From the NCBI GenBank assembly GCA_022575985.1, contig JAKSXM010000132.1:13764001-13828000 (forward strand): a stretch of DNA of 64,000 bases, read 5' to 3'. The position numbers were made by a program, and so were the translations under genes. The first letter of the stretch is position 1; the number at the start of each line of letters is the position of its first letter. Under the pieces are notes generated by a model, which was given only the letters and a program-made list of their open reading frames with translations, was not told the DNA's origin and searched no databases. Source of the DNA: Anagrus nilaparvatae (Eukaryota > Arthropoda > Insecta > Hymenoptera > Mymaridae). Of this stretch, positions 1 through 11,115 are shown one piece after another.

Positions 1-631
1 TAAAGCAGTGATATTTAGCAAAACATTGGAAAATCTTTTTCTAAAAAATTGTGATTTTGCATGTAGTTTTTTCCTGTTTTTTCAAAAAATTTATATCTAC
101 TGTCCATAAAAAAATTTTAATGGCAAAACTGCCATTTTTTAGGGTTTTTCGTCGTTTTTTGCAATTTTAGGTTATGTTATGAAGAGATAAGTTAATAATA
201 AATAAACCACAAATAAGTAGACCCTTTGACAAAATTTTTGAGACCTTGCATGTCCTAATCGGTTGTTTCTATTTAGCGTGATGAATTTTTAAAAATTATA
301 AACTAAAAATTCCGCTCAGAAAACAGCTTTATAAAGTATGAGCACACGAATTGCCCCTCAATTTATCATATGTAGATTGAAGATAATTGATATTCGAGTC
401 GATTAGTATATGTTAGAAAAGTGTAACCCCCCCAAATTTTCGCGCTATTTTCAAAAAACCACGTTTCCAATGTTATTTAAATGGAGCACATTTTGGCCAA
501 TATCGTCAAAACCGGTCATCAAAATTAAAAACCGACTTCGGGAGGTTTTTTGTCACCAAAAAAGCACCATTTCCTGAGAATCTCAAGTCGCTCCTCTCCA
601 GAGCAGATTTCGCCGAATATTCACCCCCCCC
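1..631. other. non-coding AT-rich stretch, no gene seen
   Basis: No ORF or family signature is visible. It holds short C runs (near 427 and 624) and many A/T homopolymers. Confidence 0.6.
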
Positions 632-1024
632 TTTTAGACGGGAAAAGAGAATTTGTAAATTCAAATTAACAAATTAGAAATAATACAAAATAAACGCAAA
701 GTCAAATAACCTCCATTTTCAGATCTTGTCCGTTTATTTATTTTAATTTAGATTTATTAATTTAGTTTATTAAAATATATTTTTTGTTATGGATAATCAG
801 CTTTTTAAAAATTCAAATAATCAAAACAATGGTAATTGCAATTTATTTTTCACTTGCTTATGCACACTAGGTATAAGTGATTTCCAAATCTTTTGTAAAA
901 CTTTATTCAATAAACTTTTTAAACAGACAAGATCCGAAAATGGAGGTTATTTTACTTTGCGTTTATTTTGTATTATTCCTAATTTGTTAATTTTAATTTA
1001 CAAATTCTCTTTTCCCGTCTAAAA
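632..1024. repeat. foldback (MITE-like) inverted repeat
   Basis: Two arms of about 105 bp, 632-740 and 916-1024, are near-perfect reverse complements. The left arm opens TTTTAGACGGGAAAAGAG and the right arm closes with its complement. The loop is about 175 bp. A 77-codon ORF crosses the loop and right arm but is explained by the palindrome and resembles no protein. Superfamily unknown; no clear target duplication seen. Confidence 0.75.
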
Positions 1025-1052
1025 TTTGTAATTTCTAATATAACAAATTATA

Positions 1053-1242
1053 ATTTGTAGTTTTAAGGTTTACAAAGTACACTGGCGCTTACCGATTTGT
1101 AACTTATAACTTTACTAATTCAAATTTGTAATTTTAATATTTACAGATTATAAATCTTAGTTACCGGTTTGTAATTTTAAAGTTTACTGATTCTGATTTG
1201 TAAATTATTAGGTTTACAGACTGCAATTTGTTAATTTGTAAT
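1053..1242 (+). repeat. degenerate short tandem repeat
   Basis: About four or five imperfect units of roughly 30-70 bp carry the core TTTGTAATTTTAAGGTTTAC (near 1055, 1126, 1169 and 1197). The next stretch to 1547 shows no gene. Confidence 0.5.
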
Positions 1243-1547
1243 TTTCGCTGTATTTTTATAAATTAGAACTTAGAGAGAAAAATTTCGTGAAAATGGGAAA
1301 TATTGAAATGGATTTTTAAGTACTTAAAAGGCAAATACTCGCTAAAATTTTTTTTTTATTAAAAAGTACATACAAAAACAAAAATTTTAAGACCGGTTAG
1401 GAACAAAAAAAAGTTACGACTGTATGAAAAATCTGCGTTTGAAAAAAAATGAGTTTTCTTAGTTTTTCCAATTTTCCGGTTTTCCTTGGCGTTTTTTTGA
1501 AAAATTGGTGGCAGATTCGGCTTCAGCGGGAAATTTTACATAAGACA

Positions 1548-1803
1548 TAGTCAAGAAAACCATTTTTCAGCTTTATTCAGAGCGTAGAAAAAATGAAATC
1601 GAAAATTGTCATTTTTAAAAATGATTTTTTTTTAAAACCATATAAGACCGAAAAATAGCCGCCATTTTGTACCCTTTGAACCTAAAACCTTAAAATTTGG
1701 TATGGTATCATATGAACGTATACCAAACCCAACCCAATTAGTTTTTTTCAAATCCCTGACTTTTACCTTTCCATTAGTAAAGTTTCACTAAGAATTACTC
1801 ATA
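1548..1803 (+). mobile_element. partial copy of the 354-bp long-TIR element
   Basis: This segment matches 7996-8250 almost base for base: the interior plus the right inverted repeat ending ACTCATA. The left inverted repeat is absent, so the copy is truncated. It differs from the full copy by scattered substitutions and a small indel near the right end. Confidence 0.75.
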
Positions 1804-2115
1804 TGCATGGTATATATTGACACATGTTGTTTAACCTGTAGATTACAAACTTCCACTTTATTTTTTCAAAAAATGAAAATTATTAGTCTTAGCCCATAAA
1901 TGATGAACCATTTTTCAAAAATTTGTTAATATAACAACAAAACTACCAATTTTAAGCAAAAATGGACCCCAGATTCGGTTTTAGATGGCCAAAAAACATA
2001 AAGTTCACCCACTTTTATCTACGAAGAAATCTGCATTTGGCTGCACAACTAATATATATAATCAGAATTATTAAAATAATTATAAACAGAATTATTAAAA
2101 TAATTAAAATTAAAA
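1804..2115. other. no gene seen
   Basis: AT-rich sequence between two mobile elements, with no recognisable coding or structural signal. Confidence 0.5.
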
Positions 2116-2165
2116 TCAGTTAAATAACTTTATTGACAATGACTCTATCGCCCATTTTTTTGTAT

Positions 2166-2353
2166 AAAATTATATTTGGAAAATTGAAGTTATCGATCAA
2201 TAGGGCAAAAGAAATAAAAAACAAAATTATTTTTTATATATCTTGTGACGTTTCGTGGTTGTTATTCCACCTCATCTGACTAAAAAATTTTTTATTTATT
2301 ATAAATATATAATTTTTTATAAAATTTATATAAATAAGTAATACATACCAAAA
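2166..2353 (-). repeat. Penelope pseudo-LTR, downstream arm
   Basis: An arm of about 188 bp, near-perfect reverse complement of 2976-3162. It has the same orientation as the endonuclease frame and contains a hammerhead-like core on the minus strand. Confidence 0.8.
2247..2278 (-). ncRNA. hammerhead-like ribozyme core in pseudo-LTR
   Basis: Read on the minus strand, the order is CAGATGA, a stem GTGG/CCAC, then GAAAC and GTC. This is the hammerhead core order, with predicted cleavage after the C at 2247. The usual CUGAUGA has A for U at its second position, and one extra G precedes stem II. Activity is therefore doubtful. The call rests on motif order and on the known presence of hammerheads in Penelope-like elements. 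Confidence 0.45.
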
Positions 2354-2616
2354 ATATTAATTATAACAGTCTTTAAAACATTTTACATAGATAATAATAT
2401 AATTTTAAAAATAGAGAAGTGTACTTCTCTCGTCATTGTTTATAGTATACTAAAAACTATTAATATATACATAGATGTGAATTTTTATATAAATGTGTAA
2501 TTGAGCATAAATTATAGAATACTTAGATAAAAATATTATTGATAGAATTTACATAATATTAAACATGAAACACAAATGTATATAGATACAATGTAAATGA
2601 AATAATTTTTTTATTG

Positions 2617-2981
2617 TTAATTTAAATTTGATATTTTGTGCATAAGAGTTTTATAATTATTATTAAGAGATTGAGTATCTTTTTTTTCATTAATTGCGTA
2701 ATCCTCAAGTTCCGTATATAGCATTTCAGAAATTCTACGCTTATATAAATTAGGTTCACGATCTGGAATGGAAATTTTTTTCCAATCGATTTCATGATTA
2801 TTTATGCAATGCTTAGCTACAACTTTATCTCTTTTATGTTTTATGTCTTTTTTGTGTTCCGTCATTCTATGAAATAATGGTCTTTTTGATTCACCAATAT
2901 ATACAGCAGGACAAATTTTACATTGTAATTTATAAACAGAATTGACATTTTCTATAGTTAAGGTATGGTTATAGGTTTGGT
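2617..2981 (-). pseudogene. GIY-YIG endonuclease domain of Penelope-like element (fragment)
   Basis: About 121 codons are open on the minus strand and end at a stop at 2617. The first Met (2865) lies inside the domain; the frame opens further upstream at the arm boundary. The motif VYKLQCKICPAVYIGESKR gives the VY-x10-YIG signature, followed by an Arg in the next helix (FHR), a conserved Glu-His (MTEHKKD) and the H..NNHEIDW segment typical of the Penelope endonuclease. In intact elements this domain nicks target DNA so that the linked reverse transcriptase can prime. Here the reverse transcriptase is missing, so this is a dead 3' fragment, although the visible domain has no internal stop. Confidence 0.85.
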
Positions 2982-3162
2982 ATGTATTACTTATTTATAT
3001 AAATTTTATAAAAAATTATATATTTATAATAAATAAAAAATTTTTTAGTCAGATGAGGTGGAATAACAACCACGAAACGTCACAAGATATATAAAAAATA
3101 ATTTTGTTTTTTATTTCTTTTGCCCTATTGATCGATAACTTCAATTTTCCAAATATAATTTT
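2976..3162 (+). repeat. Penelope pseudo-LTR, inverted upstream arm
   Basis: Near-perfect reverse complement of 2166-2353. Its inner edge falls inside the endonuclease frame, which dates the inverted copy to the insertion or later. Confidence 0.8.
3050..3081 (+). ncRNA. hammerhead-like ribozyme core, second copy
   Basis: CAGATGA starts at 3050, stem II is GTGG/CCAC (near 3057-3073), GAAAC follows, and GTC ends at 3081. Stem I can form from T-G before the core with A-C after it, then T6 pairing with an A run near 3092-3097. Stem III is minimal (AC/GT). It carries the same U-to-A core change as the other arm. Confidence 0.45.
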
Positions 3163-3174
3163 CAGTTAAATAAC

Positions 3175-4384
3175 GTTCTTTCTTTATAGTCTAATAAAAT
3201 ATTCTATTTTTTTACAAGTTTAAAAATAAAAAATATTTATTTTTTGTTATTTAAAAATTATGTAAGGTGCGAGAATTTATTTATTTATTTAAAATAAAAA
3301 ATTCAATAATATTAATTTATAGTTCATGAATTTACATAAAACATTGAGTAAACAAATAAAATATTATTATGAAATATGTCATTTGAAATATTATTATCAT
3401 TTTAATGTATATAATTTAGATATAAATTAAATTTATTTACAAGGGGAGTCCGGCGCATTTGGAAATTGAAATGAAATTAAGTAAAATAAGAATCAGTTTA
3501 TTATGTTGAAAAATAATTATTAATACACTTCGTTTATGCGGATGGGGTTTATGAGCTTAATTCTACTATAGCCAATAATCCTAATTCCATAAAATTATTG
3601 CAAAAATTATATTAAAAAGTTTTCAAATCTTGAAATTTTTTTATGTTATAGATATCTAGTTTCTAAAATTTTAAGTTTCGTCTCTTCGAGGGAAAGCTTT
3701 ATAAACTTGAAATCCTTTTTTAAAGGTTTTTTAAAAAATATAAATTTTAAATTATACGTTTATAAACTGTATTTCGGAAAACAAACGAAATAAAGAGACA
3801 AGGTTTATAAATTTGAAAATGAGAAAGATAAACAAAAAAAACTTATAACTGCGCGATAACTGTGGTTTGTATTAAAGATAGCTTAAAAGTAAAAGTATAA
3901 ATACTACCCAGATAAATTGCCCGGAAAAGAGTTTTTACAGTATATGCTTTATAAGTTTGGGCCCAGATTTTGGTTCCGTTTAATATATTTTCTGGGATCA
4001 CCCACATAAAATTGAGACACAATTCATGGAATTTCATAATGACAAAAAATTAATTGTTGGTTAGTGCTATAAACTTACGTACTAAAAAAAGAATAATTAT
4101 TCTTTTCATTATACATCAGTATATAATTTTTTATTTGAATTTTTTCACGGAGAAAAATATTTTGTAAATTTTGCAGAATAATTTTGGTAAAACGGGGTTA
4201 GTTTTAAGAACAAAAAAATTTACAAAATAATAAAATTTAATTAATTATTTTATACAATTATATTGAACAAAAATATTTACAAAATTTAAAACTTTACGAT
4301 GTTTTTTATTTTTACTTTATAGTTAAAATAATAGGGTTATTGTATCATTGACGTTTTGCGAGAATCGCCCTAGGTCTCATGAGA
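3175..4384. other. no gene seen
   Basis: AT-rich sequence with poly-A/T tracts. A 64-codon minus-strand ORF near 3843-4037 has no recognisable similarity or domain and is within chance for this length. Confidence 0.5.
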
Positions 4385-4825
4385 TAGAAAAACCATTTTG
4401 GGTAAGAGGTCTTATGCAACAGCGACTACTTCAGTCAATAAGACCATTTTGGCCTAAAAGGACTATTTTTGGTAAGAGGTCTTATACAATAGTGACTGTT
4501 GGGGCCAAAAGGACAACTTTGTTCCAAAAAGACCATTTTGGGTACGAGAACTTATACAACTGCGATTGATTAGGCCAAAAGATCCACTTTGGCCCAAAAA
4601 GACCATTTTGAGTAAGAGAATTCATGCAACAGCGATTGCTTAGTCGAAAAGGTCTATTTTGGCCCAAAAACACCATTTTGAGTAAAACCATTTTTTATAC
4701 AACAACAATGGCTTAAGTAAAAAGGTCACTTTGGCTCAAACGGTCAAATTTGGCCCAAAACGGTCCACTTTGGCTCAAAAAGGTCCATATTGGCCAAAAA
4801 GGCCCATTTTGGCCAAATGGGCTCA
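4385..4825 (+). repeat. degenerate minisatellite-like tandem repeat
   Basis: Imperfect units of about 75-85 bp contain AAAAAGACCATTTTGGGTAA followed by a CTTATGCAACAGCGA-like segment (near 4386, 4441, 4531, 4598). From about 4715 the array collapses into units of about 20 bp around GGTCCACTTTGGCCCAAAA. ORFs on both strands here are by-products of the array. Confidence 0.7.
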
Positions 4826-6814
4826 CGCGATAGTGGCGACAGCGTTTATAACTTTATAATATAAGTATTTTCGCGTATATTAGTGTGTTTTGTAACTTAA
4901 CTTAGAAACGGCGCCATAAATGGCGCAGTAATAGAGCGCAGTAGAGATATATAAACTGTGAGTTATTTAAAACACGCTCCGCTGGAAGCACAGTCTTAAA
5001 GGGTGCTGGACAAATGTACCGAATTTTCGGAGGATATAAAGCATAAAAAAAATTGTACCCTTTCCCTTAAAACAATTCGGTACATACATATGTACGACAT
5101 TAAAATAATCATGTTATTTTATTACAATATTTAATCTTTCTTTTGATTATTTTTTTTTTGCAAAAAAATGGTGATAGGGTTATCATTAAAGTTTATCAAT
5201 ATATTCGAATGACAATATTCAATGTATATATGTTACGTTTATTGGTGCATTAATTTTGTGAATAAAATTTATTTAATGGATAATCCAACATTATTTTAAC
5301 CAAAAATTTTGAAATTGCATTTAAAATGCGTTATTAGCTGCTTAATGATGTTATTTTCTAAATATTCTAATAAAATGTATAAATACAAGTTCTCTATTGG
5401 TTACATTTTCAATAAAAATAATGATTCTGTTTTAAAGTTTTCTGAAATATTTTTTATGAAAATATTGTTGAATTTTTGGAAAGTTGGAAATTATTCTAAT
5501 TGGAGAAAATTAAATACAAAAAGTTATTAATATAATAATAAAATCATAATTCTCGGTACCCAAGTTTATTTGAAATAAATTTTCTTAACTTTTATAATAC
5601 CTTTGACAGTTTCTGAGAAAGAAAAAAAAAATTATTTTTATCAGCTATAAGGAGTTTATTTTTATTTCCTTTAATAAAACTTTTTGTCAAAAACTCATTT
5701 CCTTTATCGTAAATTACTTAATATATACAAATGCAATTACTTAGAAATATGTTTGAAAATATTTAAAAAATTTTTATAAATTACTCAAATAAAAAATTAT
5801 AAAAGATGGTTATTATATTTCTTTCAAAAAAATTTATACAAAAATTTCTTAATGTCTTCTTAATATCTTCAATACTTAATCTCTTTTTTGTAAAAAAAAA
5901 GTCATATATTTTTTTAATAATTCAATTTAATATCTTTGTTCTATCCTTTTTGTTTTTTAAATTAAGGTTAATTATTTTAGTGTTAGAGAAAAACCAACTT
6001 ATAAAAGCATATTTTATCATATAGTAGATTCCCTAACTTGAGCATAAATTGTATTATTACAAGCATAATATACATGTGTAAAGAAACTATCTGTTTCATT
6101 GATCGATTTTAAAATTATAAAATTGTTACAGCTACCACCGCCGATAAGAGTAAAATATTTAAAAATTAGTTGGACTATTGGAAAACTTACGATTTTCCGT
6201 CATTTATACTGATCAACATTTTATATTTATTTTATTGATTGTTTATATATTTCTTAATTTCAAATATAATCAGTATGAGGAAATATTTCTCAATTAGATT
6301 CAAGTTAAAAAAAGTAAACTTGAAAAAGAAATTCATCATTTAAATATAACCTATTTTTATCCTAAAAAAAAAAATTCTTGAGATACGCAAATATGAAAGC
6401 TCTAGATCAAAAAAGTGATATATTTTAAATTACTATTTTTTAATTTTAAAATTTCGCCATTTTCATAAAAATTCTTCAAAACTTTCCAAAATTTATATCT
6501 CTATGAAGAATTTCCTGAGGAATCTGAATCTTTGGTCAGATGTTCAATTTGGTTACGTAAAAAAACACAAATATGGCACAAATCGATATATACTATGATT
6601 ACATTGTAAAAATTCTTGTCTAGGTTATTACTATCAGTAAATTCATTATCTAAATACTGCTATTTTATATATTACTTATCCAGATAGTAAATTCACGACT
6701 CAGATAGAAATTACCCAGTCAAGAATTTTTATAGTACATACTACGTACACGTGTACCTTTTACTTTTAATTTTTCTTTGTTTAAATAATACATTTACGGC
6801 TCGTGTACAAAAAA
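4826..6814. other. no gene seen; small hairpin near 5018-5090
   Basis: A short inverted pair GTACCGAATT/AATTCGGTAC lies near 5018 and 5080. Two ORFs (5309-5530 and 5806-6024) are Phe/Ile/Lys-rich without family features. From about 6370 the sequence resembles 10960-11110, part of a dispersed repeat. Confidence 0.5.
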
Positions 6815-6895
6815 GTAAAGAATGGTCCAAATAGTATGTATTTCGAGGCGAAGCCAAGGATGATAAACTGCGATTTGGGGCGTTCTTTATTTATG
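6815..6895 (+). repeat. dispersed palindromic repeat, copy a
   Basis: One of five related segments of about 85 bp that start AAAGAATGG-CCAAAT, pass through GAAGCC-AGGATG-TAAAC and end TTTGGGGC-TTCTTTATTT. The ends are complementary. Other copies are near 11027, 31056, 37809 and 50717. Confidence 0.6.
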
Positions 6896-7896
6896 GACAA
6901 GGTCTGTATAAACTTTTTTTACGTCAGTGGCGAAAATACACGTCTTTCAAACCGCTGACAAGAAAAAGTAATTATTTTTTGATTAATAAATATTATAGCA
7001 TTAAATCTTGCGTACAAAGAATTAGATTTTTAAATTTATTTTCAAAGAAAGAGCAAAGACGATAAGGAAAAAATAGATATACCTATATATATATATAGCA
7101 ATGCTTTTTACCTTTGTAAATGTAGAACTAATTCTTTGAAAGAAATATATTTAGAGATTGAAAATTTTAAAAAAGAAGTAATTTTCTTAGATAAACGTAC
7201 TTTGAGAATCTCAAAAGAAAAGAATTTTTATAAAATAAGTTTTTACTAAAATAGAAATTTTTTATAAATGAATAAAATGAAATTTTTTTTTCTGCAAAAA
7301 CACAAATGTTTATAAGTTGCGAATTAATAGTTAAATATAATTTAATAAAAAAATCATAAAAATAAACTAGTTTTAAGAAATAATAACTAATCAATAAAAT
7401 AATAATAATAATAATAAATTTTTAATAAAAAAATTGTTTAAAAAAATTTTATTGCCACGAACCAATATAATATTTCATAAATAACATGAAAATAATTAGC
7501 AGTCAGTGTATTTGCAACTATTATATAATTGCTTAACAAGATGCATGCTGATCTCTTTATTTATATTACAGCTTGTATCGCAGATATGTGAGTTAATCCA
7601 CGTGATTTCATTGAAGCAAAAATTTTTTAAATTTTAAATATGCCGATTTTTACCCCAGAAGCGATACGTTTTAAATGTGCATAAAATAATCCAGTGAGCT
7701 TCCTTATGTTCAAAAATATGATTTATAGTTTCCCAAGTAGTTACGCGCGAAATATTAAAAAAATTACATTTTTTTTATTATAAAACATAATTTGTTAATA
7801 ATAATAATAATAATAATTATACCCTATAAGTTTTATGGAACAATAATTATGAAATCTAGAGCTTTGTACCCAAGAAATCAGAATTCAGAATCACTA
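6896..7896. other. no gene seen; trinucleotide runs
   Basis: AT-rich. It holds an AAT microsatellite at about 7398-7417 and another at about 7797-7817. The minus-strand ORF 7167-7394 is Phe/Tyr/Lys-rich and unconvincing. Confidence 0.5.
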
Positions 7897-8250
7897 TATG
7901 AGTAATTCTTAGTGAAACTTTACTAATGGAAAGGTAAAAGTCGGGGATTTGAAAAAAACTAATTGGGTTGGGTTTGGTATACGTTCATATGATATTATAG
8001 TCAAGAAAACCATTCTTCAGCTTTATACAGAGCGTAGAAAAAATGAAATCGAAAATTGTCATTTTTAAAAATGGTTTTTTTTTAAAACCATATAAGACCG
8101 AAAAATAGCCGCCATTTTGTACCCTTTGAACCTAAAACCTTAAAATTTGGTATGGTATCATATGAACGTATACCAAACCCAATCCAATTAGTTTTTTTCA
8201 AATCCCCGACTTTTACCTTTCCATTAAAGTTTCACTAAGAATCACTCATA
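7897..8250 (+). mobile_element. TA-flanked non-autonomous element with ~100-bp TIRs
   Basis: Inverted repeats of about 100 bp, opening TATGAGTAATTCTTAGTG and closing with an ACTCATA-ended complement, bound a non-coding middle of about 155 bp. TA lies on both sides (7895-7896 and 8251-8252), as expected for Tc1/mariner-type target duplication. No transposase is present. A truncated relative lies at 1548-1803. Confidence 0.75.
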
Positions 8251-8974
8251 TAATTTGTTAAGAAAAAATGACATAATTACTAAAATTAATGAAAAATCTA
8301 AAATATAAAAATAATTTTAATTTCAATATTAAAAAATTAAATCATGCAAAAATTTGTAAAGAAAAACTGAAATAAAAAAAATATTGACTTCTTCAAAAAT
8401 ATAAAGATTAACCCATATATACCTTCATAAAATATTGTATCCAATGTATGATATCAATTAATTTATATAAAACTTTTTTTTATCAAATATTTTTCAATAT
8501 ATTATAGTCTGTACGTTATTATTTTTAATTTAATTAACAATTTATTGTTCAAAAACTATACAAAATTTTTCATCATTAAAAATATAATTAATTTGAATTA
8601 ATTAATTTTAATTTATTAAAATATATACTTTTAAGTACATACTGTATTTTTCAGGATTGGATACGCAAATAAAAATAGAAGAATTTTCAATTTGTTAAAA
8701 TTAAAAGAAGAAAATAATTGGAACTTCAATATTAAAAAATTAAATCATGCATAATTTTATAACAAAAAAAAAACAATAATTAAAAAAAATTTTTTGATTA
8801 ATTAAAAATAATTTAAATATGTATAAAAAAAATACATTTTTATAAAGAACGTTCAACAGAAATATTAAATTTCAAATTAAATAAAGTTTCAATAGATAAA
8901 AAAATAATTAACAAATATAAATGTTTAAATTGTAATTTAATAAAAAAAATTTAAATAAATTAAAATTTCACATA
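8251..8974. other. AT-rich, no gene seen
   Basis: A 26-bp direct repeat TCAATATTAAAAAATTAAAT... recurs near 8320 and 8721. It could be decayed sequence upstream of the zinc-finger pseudogene, but no frame is readable. Confidence 0.4.
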
Positions 8975-9715
8975 TGATTACAGTATGTAAAATGTGTAAT
9001 AAAAAATTTATTTCAAAATTATTTTAAAAAAATCATAATATTATTCATAAAAATATAAAATATTATCAATGTGATTATTGTAAAAATATTTTTATTTAAA
9101 ATGAGAAACCATAAAAAATTTAAGGAATGTATTAAAGTATTTAAGTACAAAGAAAATTTAACGAAACATTTTGAACATTGACACATTGAAAGCATGCAAT
9201 TTTATAAATGTAAGGAATGTAAAAAAGAATTTAAAACTGAAAGAAAATTAAATTTTCACTTATTCAATCATGATTTTAAACATTTTCAGTGTACTGAATG
9301 TGATATAAATTTTAAAAACAAATAGTCACTAAAATTCCACGTTCAAAATTACCATAACAAAATTTTTTCTCTTGTAAAGAATGTAATTGAAATTTTATGA
9401 ATGGGATATTTTTAAAAGTCATAATAAGCGTCAAATTGTTAAAAGCTCAGCGTCTTATAATTTTTATGAACGTAAACAAAGAAAATTGTGTAGGGAATAC
9501 ATTAGGTTTTAAAAAACGAAGCCTCTTTACATTCACTTTTGAAACAGTTTACTTATAAAAAATCATTTGAATATAAAATGAGAAATTTCCTGATAGAATC
9601 TCTTTAGATTGACACATTTTGACGTATTCAAGAAAATATGAATGCTTTATTTGTAATGAAAAATTTGACAGTTCTGATAAATTAAAAGCTCATGAAAATA
9701 GTCATAATATAAAAA
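8975..9715 (+). pseudogene. decayed C2H2 zinc-finger protein gene
   Basis: Several C2H2 finger remnants follow one another. Near 8982, VCKMCNKKF is followed at correct spacing by a stop in place of the hydrophobic core residue and then H-x3-H. Near 9065 there is QCDYCKNIF. Near 9127, ECIKVFKYKENLTKHFEH. At 9205-9260, YKCKECKKEF is followed by L..H and a second H. At 9288, QCTECDINF is followed by a stop and LKFHVQNYH. Near 9645, ICNEKFDSSDKLKAH. In-frame stops and frame changes separate them, so the gene is dead. Intact arrays of this kind bind nucleic acid. A Lys/Glu-rich ORF at 9843-10025 may be its degraded tail. It could be an old retrocopy or a transposon-borne finger gene; no introns or poly-A tail were identified. 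Confidence 0.8.
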
Positions 9716-9842
9716 AACTTAACACATTTACCGAGGTTCATGAACATAAAAAAGAAGCTCTCAAATAGGAACTAAAAAAAGTAAAATTTTACCAAAATAT
9801 CATGTTATCAAAAAACCCCTAAAAGCAAAATCTTCTGATACC

Positions 9843-10025
9843 ATGCATTTTGAAAAATTTAAAACACATGACAAAACTTTTAATGAAGAATTAAACATAA
9901 AAGTAAAAAATATTGAAGATGAAAATAAAAATTTAAATAAAGAACATTACAAAGTAACATTAATAAGTTTAAAAAAAATAAAATTTAGCGTTGAAATTAA
10001 CAATGAAGATAAAGAAGATATTTAA
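9843..10025 (+). pseudogene. Lys/Glu-rich ORF, possible tail of zinc-finger pseudogene
   Basis: Sixty codons (MHFEKFKTHDKTFNEEL...) are charged and probably coiled or disordered, with no family assigned. Its position 130 bp after the last finger and a similar codon style suggest it belonged to the same gene. This link is inference only. Confidence 0.25.
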
Positions 10026-10029
10026 AAAA

Positions 10030-11026
10030 TATGTAATAAAAGTAAAAAAAAACTAATGAATTATCAAATAAATTAAATGAAAAAATAACAAAAACCTAGC
10101 CAAAAATATTAAGTTCAATAACTTTAAATAACAAATTAGAATTTAAAAATAGCATAATTGATATGCCGAGTTGTAAATTTAAAAGAAAATGATACTAAAA
10201 ATGTAAATTATTTTTCATATGTTAATTAATAACTAAAATATTAATGATTTAAAATTAATAAAATCTGATACTGATATTATTGATAAAAAATCATAAATTA
10301 ATTTATTTAAGCTAAATAATAAAATAAGTTTTGATAAAAAATTAAATGATCAAAGTTTTAACATGATTAAGGAAGATAAAATAGAAATCGATGCATGTAA
10401 TTAAATTTATATCTACTACAACTTACTGAATAGATTATTTGTAGTATATTACAAAACTTTTTGAAATACATATTTTAGTTTAATCCATAAATTTTATTAT
10501 ATATTAATTAACTTAAATTTGAGGAAAGAATTTGTTAAATATATAATATTAAATTATATCTAAACATTTTATATTTATTTATTTAATAACTGTATAAGAA
10601 ATTCCACCCTAACTAATTCCACCCTAAAGTTGAACTGAAAGGTAGCAGAAATTGGCGCAAAGTATAACTTAAAAAAAGTACTTTTAGCCAATTTTAGTTT
10701 TTTAGGTCAAATCCTTAATTTTTTGAAGCCATTTTTGTATTTTTAGCCTACTTTGGTAAATTGACTTTAAATATTCTTATTTTTGTTGTCAAACGCTTAC
10801 TTCACGGACAAAAATATTTTCCTTTAAGAAGTTTATCGTTGGTTCAAAATTTAACTTAGTATGTGCATGCAAGAAAAATTGCTTTTTTACTAAAGCGTCT
10901 AACAGTTAAAATAAATAAAAATTAGCAGACTCGATTTACTTTTAATTTCTTGTTCCTGAAAAAAATTCTTTCGATACGCTAAAATCTGAAAGCTCCAGAT
11001 CATAAATAGTATATTCGTGTCCAGAA
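10030..11026. other. no gene seen; repeat-like from ~10900
   Basis: AT-rich. The segment at 10600-10630 has a short direct repeat of CTAATTCCACCCTAA. From about 10960 it matches 6380-6430 (GATACGC, GAAAGCTC and AGATCA motifs in order), so the dispersed family is larger than its 85-bp core. Confidence 0.4.
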
Positions 11027-11115
11027 AAGTAAAGAATAGCCCAAATCGCACGTAAATTACCTTCCGTGACCAAGCCGAGGATGGTAAACCACGATTTTGG
11101 GGCATTCTTTATTTA
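11027..11115 (+). repeat. dispersed palindromic repeat, copy b
   Basis: Best preserved copy with 6815-6895. It has AAAGAATAGCCCAAATCG at the left, CCGAGGATGGTAAACC in the centre and TTTGGGGCATTCTTTATTT at the right. Confidence 0.6.

Larger units (their letters stand above)
2129..3161 (-). mobile_element. truncated Penelope-like retroelement
   Basis: A 13-bp direct repeat TCAGTTAAATAAC occurs at 2116-2128 and 3162-3174 and frames the insertion as a target-site duplication. Inside are inverted arms (2166-2353 and 2976-3162) and, on the minus strand, the C-terminal GIY-YIG endonuclease end of a Penelope-like polyprotein. The reverse transcriptase is absent: the coding frame begins at the boundary of the upstream arm, so the copy is 5'-truncated and joined to an inverted copy of its own terminal repeat. 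Penelope-like elements are known to carry pseudo-LTRs, inverted partial copies and hammerhead ribozymes, all consistent with this copy. Confidence 0.85.

Noticed and set aside
789..1022. 77-codon ORF starting at ATG
   Set aside because: It spans the loop and right arm of an inverted repeat, and no protein features are visible.
4385..4825. Regularly spaced repeats resembling a CRISPR array
   Set aside because: Units are imperfect, contiguous without unique spacers, and the genome is eukaryotic.
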